The notes under the pieces are model-generated. The model did not search any database. It saw only the letters and a program-made list of their open reading frames with translations, and was not told where the DNA came from. Both the position numbers and the translations under genes were made by a program. Positions 59,179 to 64,000 of a stretch of DNA of 64,000 bases are shown here, piece by piece (the stretch's first letter is position 1; each line of letters begins with the position of its first letter). This stretch comes from a bacterium (lineage in GTDB: Bacteria; Desulfobacterota; Binatia; DP-6), in the NCBI GenBank assembly GCA_026129405.1, contig JAHCID010000002.1, forward strand, positions 778,333-842,332. Direction: 5' to 3'.

Positions 59179-61446
59179 ATGTACCGTTGGCTCGCCCGAC
59201 TCGCGCTGCGCCGGCATCGGGCGATCCTCGCGGCCTCCGCCCTCGTGCTGCTCCTCGCCGGCCTCACCTTGTGGCACGGCGGCACGCTCAGCTCGGGGAC
59301 CACGAAGGGCATCGAATCCGAGATCGCGCAGCAGCTGATCTCGCAGGAGCTCGCCTATCCCGGCGAGTCCTCGTTCATCGTGCTCTTCCGCGGGCGCGAC
59401 GGGCTCACCTGGCGCGATGCGGCCTATCGCGAGGCGATGACCGCGGCGCTCGCGGGGCTGCGCGACGACCCGCGGGTGCGCTCCGTGCTGTCGCCGGACG
59501 ACGCGCCCGAGGTGGTCGGCGGGCGCATGGTGTCGGCCGACCGTCGCATGGCGTTCGCGATCGTCACCCTGCGCGACGAGTACCGTGCCGCCATGGAGGC
59601 CTATCCGTCGCTGCGCGCGACGGTGACCTCGGACCGCCTCGAGACGGGCTTCACCGGCCATCTCGCCTATCGCAGCGATCTCGACCGCACGCTCGAGCAC
59701 GACGTGCTCTTCGCCGAGCTGGTGAGCCTGCCGCTCGCGCTCCTCGTCCTGGTGGCGGTGTTCCGGACCTTCGCGGCGGCCGCGGTGTCGGTCGGCGTCG
59801 GCGCGCTGGCGGTGGTCACGGGCGTCGCCGCGATCACGGCGCTGTCGCACGTGACGGACATGGCGGTGTACGCGATCAACGTCGCGTCGCTCATCGGGCT
59901 CGGCGTCGCGATCGACTACTCGCTGTTCATCGTCACGCGCTACCGCGACGAGGTGGCGCGCGGGGCGAGCCGCGAGGACGCGCTGGTGACGGCGCTCGAC
60001 ACCGCGGGACACGCGGTCGTGTTCTCGGGCTTCGCGGTGGCGATCGGCCTCGGCGCGATGCTGTTCTTCCAGGGGTCGTTCCTCGCCAGCATGGGGCTCG
60101 GCGGGATGATGGTGGTCCTGCTCGCCGTGGTGGCGGCGCTGACGTTCCTGCCGGCGGTGCTGGTGGCGCTCGGGCCGCGCATCGACGCGGGACGGCTGCC
60201 GATGGGCCGCTTCGCCTCGTTCGACGGCATGTGGCACCGCATCGCCACGTGGGTCATGCGGCGGCCGGTGCTCGTGCTGGTGCCGTCGCTGGCGCTGCTC
60301 CTGCTGCTCGGCTCGCCCTTCATCCGCCTCACCATCGCCGCCGCCGACATCGGCACCCTGCCGCGCGGCATCGAGGCACGCGACGTCTACGAGGAGCTGC
60401 GCGTCGCGTTCCCGGAGCAGACGCGCACGCGAATCCTCGTCGCCGTGCAGTACCCGGACGGGCTCGCCTACGAGCCCGAGCGCGTGCCGGCGCTCTACGC
60501 GCTGGCGCAGCGCATCCGCACGCTGCCGGGCGTCGTCGACGTCGAGGGCGCCGTCAACACCGACCCGCGGCTCAGCGTCGAGTACTTCGTCGCCGACGCC
60601 GAGACGCCGCTCGAGGATCTGCCGCTGGCGGCGCAGAAGGTGCGCCGGCTCGGAACCACCGGCAACCTCGCGCTGCTGATCGTGCTGACCGACGCCGGGC
60701 CGACCAGCGAAGAGGCGCGCGCGCTGGTGCGCGCGATCCGCGCCGACCGCCGCGTCGGCGACGGCACGTTCATCGTCACCGGGGCGCCCGCGAACGACGT
60801 CGATCTGAACGCCTTCATCCTCTCGCGCGTGCCGTATGCGATCGGGTTCATCTTCGTGGTGACGTACGTCGCGCTCTTCGTGATGCTCCGCTCGGTGATC
60901 CTGCCGATCAAGGCGGTGATCATGAACCTCCTCTCGATCAGCGCTTCGGGCGGCGCGCTGGTGTGGGTGTTCGAGGAGGGCCACCTGGCGTGGCTGCTGC
61001 AGTTCGAGCCGCAGCCGCTCGACGTCGCCGGGCCGGTGGTGATGTTCTGCGCGCTCTTCGGCCTGTCGATGGACTACGAGGTGCTGATGCTCTCGCGCAT
61101 CCGCGAGGAGTACCTGCGCACCGGCGACAACGAGTGGGCCGTGGCGGAGGGCCTCGAGCGCACGGGGCGGCTCATCACCAGCGCGGCGGCGATCATGGTG
61201 GCGGTGTTCGGCGCGTTCGGTCTGGCGCGCGTGATCCTGGTGAAGTCGCTCGGTCTGACGCTCGCGCTCGCGGTCGCGGTCGACGCGACGCTCGTCCGCG
61301 TGCTGATCGTGCCGGCGACGATGCGCCTCTTCGGCGACCTCAACTGGTGGGCGCCCCGGTGGCTCGGTGGTCGACCGCCCGTGCGGCGCACGGGACCGGC
61401 GGCGGACGGCGTCGCGTCGCCGCCGGGCGTGCCGCGCGCCTCGTAG
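59179..61446 (+). CDS. MMPL/RND-family exporter
   Basis: A 755-residue, 12-helix exporter built as two repeats. Each has a periplasmic loop (about 35-175 and 390-540) and a helix block: [20 protein letters not shown] (first) and [19 protein letters not shown] (second), the Asp-Tyr pairs being the proton-relay positions of MmpL/HpnN. It probably exports a lipid or hopanoid; next to a lipase this could be a lipid-handling pair (inference). ATG 59179 ([16 protein letters not shown]) starts the first helix. Confidence 0.88.
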   Translation: MYRWLARLALRRHRAILAASALVLLLAGLTLWHGGTLSSGTTKGIESEIAQQLISQELAYPGESSFIVLFRGRDGLTWRDAAYREAMTAALAGLRDDPRVRSVLSPDDAPEVVGGRMVSADRRMAFAIVTLRDEYRAAMEAYPSLRATVTSDRLETGFTGHLAYRSDLDRTLEHDVLFAELVSLPLALLVLVAVFRTFAAAAVSVGVGALAVVTGVAAITALSHVTDMAVYAINVASLIGLGVAIDYSLFIVTRYRDEVARGASREDALVTALDTAGHAVVFSGFAVAIGLGAMLFFQGSFLASMGLGGMMVVLLAVVAALTFLPAVLVALGPRIDAGRLPMGRFASFDGMWHRIATWVMRRPVLVLVPSLALLLLLGSPFIRLTIAAADIGTLPRGIEARDVYEELRVAFPEQTRTRILVAVQYPDGLAYEPERVPALYALAQRIRTLPGVVDVEGAVNTDPRLSVEYFVADAETPLEDLPLAAQKVRRLGTTGNLALLIVLTDAGPTSEEARALVRAIRADRRVGDGTFIVTGAPANDVDLNAFILSRVPYAIGFIFVVTYVALFVMLRSVILPIKAVIMNLLSISASGGALVWVFEEGHLAWLLQFEPQPLDVAGPVVMFCALFGLSMDYEVLMLSRIREEYLRTGDNEWAVAEGLERTGRLITSAAAIMVAVFGAFGLARVILVKSLGLTLALAVAVDATLVRVLIVPATMRLFGDLNWWAPRWLGGRPPVRRTGPAADGVASPPGVPRAS

Positions 61447-61483
61447 CTGCGAGTCCCCTGCCGGGCACCTCCCGGCGTTCGCT

Positions 61484-61513
61484 CGAGCGCTCGGCACGTC
61501 TGCCGAGCGCTCG
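61484..61513 (+). terminator. Hairpin after the MMPL gene
   Basis: 13-bp perfect arms CGAGCGCTCGGCA (61484-61496) / TGCCGAGCGCTCG (61501-61513) with a 4-nt loop, 37 bp after the stop. The rest of 61447-61619 holds only the ribosome binding site before the frc remnant. Confidence 0.65.
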
Positions 61514-61619
61514 GCACGACCGATGCCGGCTGCCTGCGCTTGCGGCCTGCGCCGCGGTGGCGCGATCGTTGCACCGAACCGCACGCGAACGACGGCAGGA
61601 GCGAAGGAGGGCAAGGATC

Positions 61620-62161
61620 ATGGAGCTGCCGCTCACGGGCATCAAGATCATCGACTTCACCGGCGTGCAGGCCGGACCCGCGTGCACGCAGCTGCTGGCA
61701 TGGTTCGGCGCCGACGTCCTCAAGGTCGAGCGGCCTCACACCGGCGACGTCACGCGCAATCAGCTGCGCGACGTCGCAGCGCCGCGGCTCTCGGCAACAG
61801 CAACACCGGCATGCACCTCGCCTCGGCATCCTCACCGCGCTGATCGGGCGTGCGAAGACCGGGAAGGGCCTGAAGGTCGCCGTGTCGATGCAGGACGCGG
61901 TGCTGAACCTGTGCCGGGTGAAGCTCCGCGACCATGAGCGGCTCGAGCACGTCGGCTACCTGGAGGAGTATCCGCAGTACCCGAAGACGCCGTTCGGCGA
62001 CGCCGTCCCGCGCGGCAGCAACGCCGGCGGCGGCCAGCCAGGCTGGATCCTCAAGTGCAAGGGCTGGCAGACCAACCCGAACGCCTACATCTACTTCTGC
62101 TTCACGATCCAGGAGCAGAGCTGGGCGCGGACCTGCGAGGCGATCGGCAAGCCGGGGTGGG
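61620..62161 (+). pseudogene. frc: Formyl-CoA:oxalate CoA-transferase (frc) remnant
   Basis: It starts [20 protein letters not shown] then [19 protein letters not shown] and VTRNQLRD, the Frc N-terminus. About 100 codons are then missing, and the frame resumes NSNTGMHLA, shifts one base, and continues [66 protein letters not shown]. It ends at EAIGKPGW, before the last third of the protein. It has a ribosome binding site (GAAGGAGGG), but cannot make active enzyme. Confidence 0.85.
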
Positions 62162-62396
62162 GTGGCGCGTGCCATCCGGGCCGCCGTATCGGGCCGTCCC
62201 GGCGGCGTGTACCCCGACCTCCCCGCCGCCGTCCTCGCGGCAACGCTCGCGGCGGCGGAGGGCGAGCGCTCGCTCGTCACCGTGGTCGACCCGGCCGCGG
62301 CAGCTTCCGCGCCGGAGGCGATCGCGCGCGCCCTCGCGCTGCTGGCCGGCGCGCAGCGACCGCTCGTCATCCTCGGCAAGGGAGCGGCCTACGCCG
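62162..62396 (+). pseudogene. oxc: Oxalyl-CoA decarboxylase (oxc) internal fragment fused to frc
   Basis: Directly after the frc remnant, in another frame: [20 protein letters not shown], then [16 protein letters not shown] and [22 protein letters not shown]. This is the segment of Oxc just after the N-terminal TPP domain. The start of oxc and all of its later domains are absent. It ends where an IS3 fragment begins. Frc and Oxc together degrade oxalate, so this is a collapsed oxalate operon. Confidence 0.8.
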
Positions 62397-62404
62397 TTCC
62401 CATC

Positions 62405-62649
62405 GGCTCGAGCCGAGCATGAGCCGGAAGGGCAACTGCTGGGACGCCGTCGCCGAGTCCTTCTTCGGCAGCCTCAAAAAGGAGCGAGTGAAGAAGCATA
62501 TCTACCGGACTCGTGCCCTCGCGCTCGCCGACGTGGCCGACTACATCGACGCCTTCTACAACGGTATTCGGCGCCACAGTCATCTCGGGGGCTTGAGCCC
62601 GGACGTGTTTGAAGCGACACAGGAGGCGCAGCGCCGGGGTGTCCACTAG
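62405..62649 (+). pseudogene. IS3-family transposase C-terminal fragment
   Basis: Reads [20 protein letters not shown], then [20 protein letters not shown] and [22 protein letters not shown], with the catalytic Glu in AESFF. Upstream two-thirds of the transposase are absent. It marks the junction that cut the oxc remnant. Confidence 0.85.
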
Positions 62650-62766
62650 ATCCTGGGAACTCCAACCGACAGAAGGGCGCCGCTCGTCCCGCTTCGGTTC
62701 CCGTGTCAGCAGCTACTCGGCCGGCGCCAAGATATGGCTTACGCCAACAGAGTTGAAGGCTCCGGA

Positions 62767-63640
62767 TCAGGAGAACCTTGCTCCGTTCCCCATTCCGCAG
62801 GCCGAAACCTGGATGGAACTCGGCTGCCATAGCGTCGGAGTCCAAGGGTTGGGCCTGGGCATGACATCACGATCGTGGTCTCCAAGGGGAGTACGCCCGA
62901 TCAGCTCCGAGAGACCGCGATGCGCTGCACGATTGTGGGCTCCGATAAGAGACATCGGCTCTGCGTTGTGAGAGGCCCGCTCGCCTTCAAGCGTTTGGAA
63001 CTCGCGAAAGTCGAAGTCCGAGTTGGTGCCCAGGTCGCGAAAGCCGAGGGTCTCTCGTGCTGGGCGCTTGTCGCCAGCTGAGTGGGCTGGGCTCCCATCA
63101 ACCGTGTCCGATCTCCTGCGGGTCGGGTCGACCCGGGCGCGGATCGTCTGCTGAAGCGCGGCTAAAGGAAAGACCACCAGGTTCGTGCAGTCACGGAGCC
63201 ACTGGTGGGCCTCATCGTCTTTGAGCAACTCCTGCTTTTTCTTCCCCGCGTCGTACCACGCCAGCTGGAGTCGGTCCTGATACCGATGCCGCAAGAACTC
63301 CTCGGTCGTGTCGAGGAGGAGATGCGCCAGCTTGTTCCGCCGCTTTCGCATCAGGTGAGGCCGCGCAGCAAGTCCGGGTTGCTGAGATCGGGAACCGACG
63401 CCCGAGCAGGTTGCTGAAGATGTCGATCTTGACGCCGAAGGTGATCTCCTGGCGCTGGATCACTTCGCCTTGAAGCATTTGTCGGAGGCCCGGGTCAGGC
63501 GCGAGCATGAGGGCGATCAGCTCCTCGATCATCACATCCGCGGTCACTGCCTGATCGATGAAGGCGCCGCGAAACATCGCCATCTTCTGATGGAGCCGGT
63601 TGAGATAGGCGATCAGCTCAGCGTCGGTCTCTGTGTCCAT
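62767..63640 (-). pseudogene. HEPN-like gene broken by frameshifts
   Basis: From ATG 63640: MDTETDAELIAYLNRLHQKM, FIDQAVTADVMIEELIALML and FGVKIDIFSNLLGRRFP. Homology-like sense then needs two frame changes, LSNPDLLRGLT near 63380 and then MRKRRNKLAHLLLDTTEEFL. RNKLAH is an R-x4-H motif typical of HEPN ribonuclease-like domains, preceded by the usual helical half. The final frame stays open to 62767, but the sequence after about 63110 looks non-coding. Composition is less GC-rich than the chromosome. It is either a decayed toxin/defence HEPN gene or has sequence errors. Confidence 0.45.
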
Positions 63641-63789
63641 CGGGGGTTCCTTCTGCCCCGAGCAGTAGATCGCCGAAGCCCGCACCGCCACAACGCCCCA
63701 GGACGCACGGAGATCCCCCGGAGAGCCACGCTGCGGGGCTGGTGGCTAGGTCGGGATCCGTCGCAGCCAGCGCCAGGCTCTGCGGGGAT

Positions 63790-64000
63790 CTAGTGCGTTG
63801 CGAGCCACTGATGCAGCCGCTCCCGGATCTCATCACGGGTGCGGCGGAAGGCGGCAAGCTGTAGCTCCTCCGCACCTTGCACCCTCGACGGGTCATCGAA
63901 CGGCCACTGCAAGACTTCGCGAGCGAACGGGAACAGCCGGGGACACGACTCCGCCGCTTGCGCGCAGACCACGATCGCCGTCCGCACCTTCGCGTGCCCG
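63790..64000 (-). CDS. arsC: Arsenate reductase-like protein C-terminus, cut by window edge
   Basis: The last 69 residues on the minus strand: GHAKVRTAIVVCAQAAESCP, LFPFAREVLQWPFDDPSRVQ, AAFRRTRDEIRERLHQWL. This matches the end of low-molecular-weight-phosphatase-type arsenate reductases: the CxxxxESCP segment holds the redox Cys pair, then H/QWPFDDP and the RDxI helix. The N-terminal P-loop lies outside the window. A downstream HEPN-like pseudogene follows 149 bp later. Confidence 0.8.
   Translation of the reverse strand, partial: GHAKVRTAIVVCAQAAESCPRLFPFAREVLQWPFDDPSRVQGAEELQLAAFRRTRDEIRERLHQWLATH

Noticed and set aside
57616..61614. 1332-residue minus-strand ORF across lipase and MMPL genes
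   Set aside because: Shadow of two genes with obvious signal peptide, lipase and transporter motifs; the composition is repetitive His/Arg/Asp.

Overview
The window is GC-rich chromosomal DNA from a Gram-negative bacterium. It carries mreBCD-mrdA-rodA, periplasmic and secreted proteins, and a PpiD-type foldase. Threonine-rich secreted proteins with Myxococcus-type CGNG...C repeats, a very long kinase/cyclase/ATPase/TPR fusion and a type II copper monooxygenase-like secreted protein fit a myxobacterium-like or other deltaproteobacterial (possibly Binatota-like) lineage. That placement is inference only; no rRNA is present.

Layout. 0-7 kb: kinase fusion, Thr-rich secreted protein, glycosyltransferase. 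6.8-13.7 kb: a stress-flavoured cluster with a ferritin-like protein, two small cytochromes c, two CBS-pair proteins, Hsp20, a DUF2267 operon with a 30-residue coupled ORF, a coiled-coil protein and an MqsA-like zinc-finger/HTH protein. Several of these genes are preceded by 15-bp elements resembling sigma-54 -24/-12 promoters. 13.8-23.5 kb: a genomic island bounded by a 47-bp direct repeat that is the 3' part of tRNA-Ala(CGC). It is packed with nested or broken IS4, IS1182, IS3, IS200/IS605 and IS21 sequences and carries two lower-GC cargo genes, a methyltransferase and a secreted clan GH-A-like protein.

23.6-33.8 kb: a decayed beta-helix gene, a copper P-type ATPase, VOC, ZIP transporter, DksA, LarC, a membrane glycosyltransferase and another Thr-rich secreted protein. 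34-43 kb: bioF-bioA-bioD with a BirA-type operator in the short gap to divergent radA, which is coupled to an amino-acid permease with an unusual C-terminal domain; then a hydrolase and ppiD. 43-49 kb: the rod-shape/elongasome operon mreB-mreC-mreD-mrdA-rodA, then thioredoxin.

49-61.5 kb: mixed metabolism and export: SDR, copper monooxygenase-like protein, SemiSWEET, molybdopterin oxidoreductase with a divergent HxlR regulator and palindromic operator, LysR regulator, secreted lipase and an MMPL exporter. 61.6-64 kb: a second scarred region with a fused remnant of oxalate-degradation genes (frc/oxc), an IS3 fragment, a frameshifted HEPN-like gene, and the C-terminus of an arsenate reductase running off the window.
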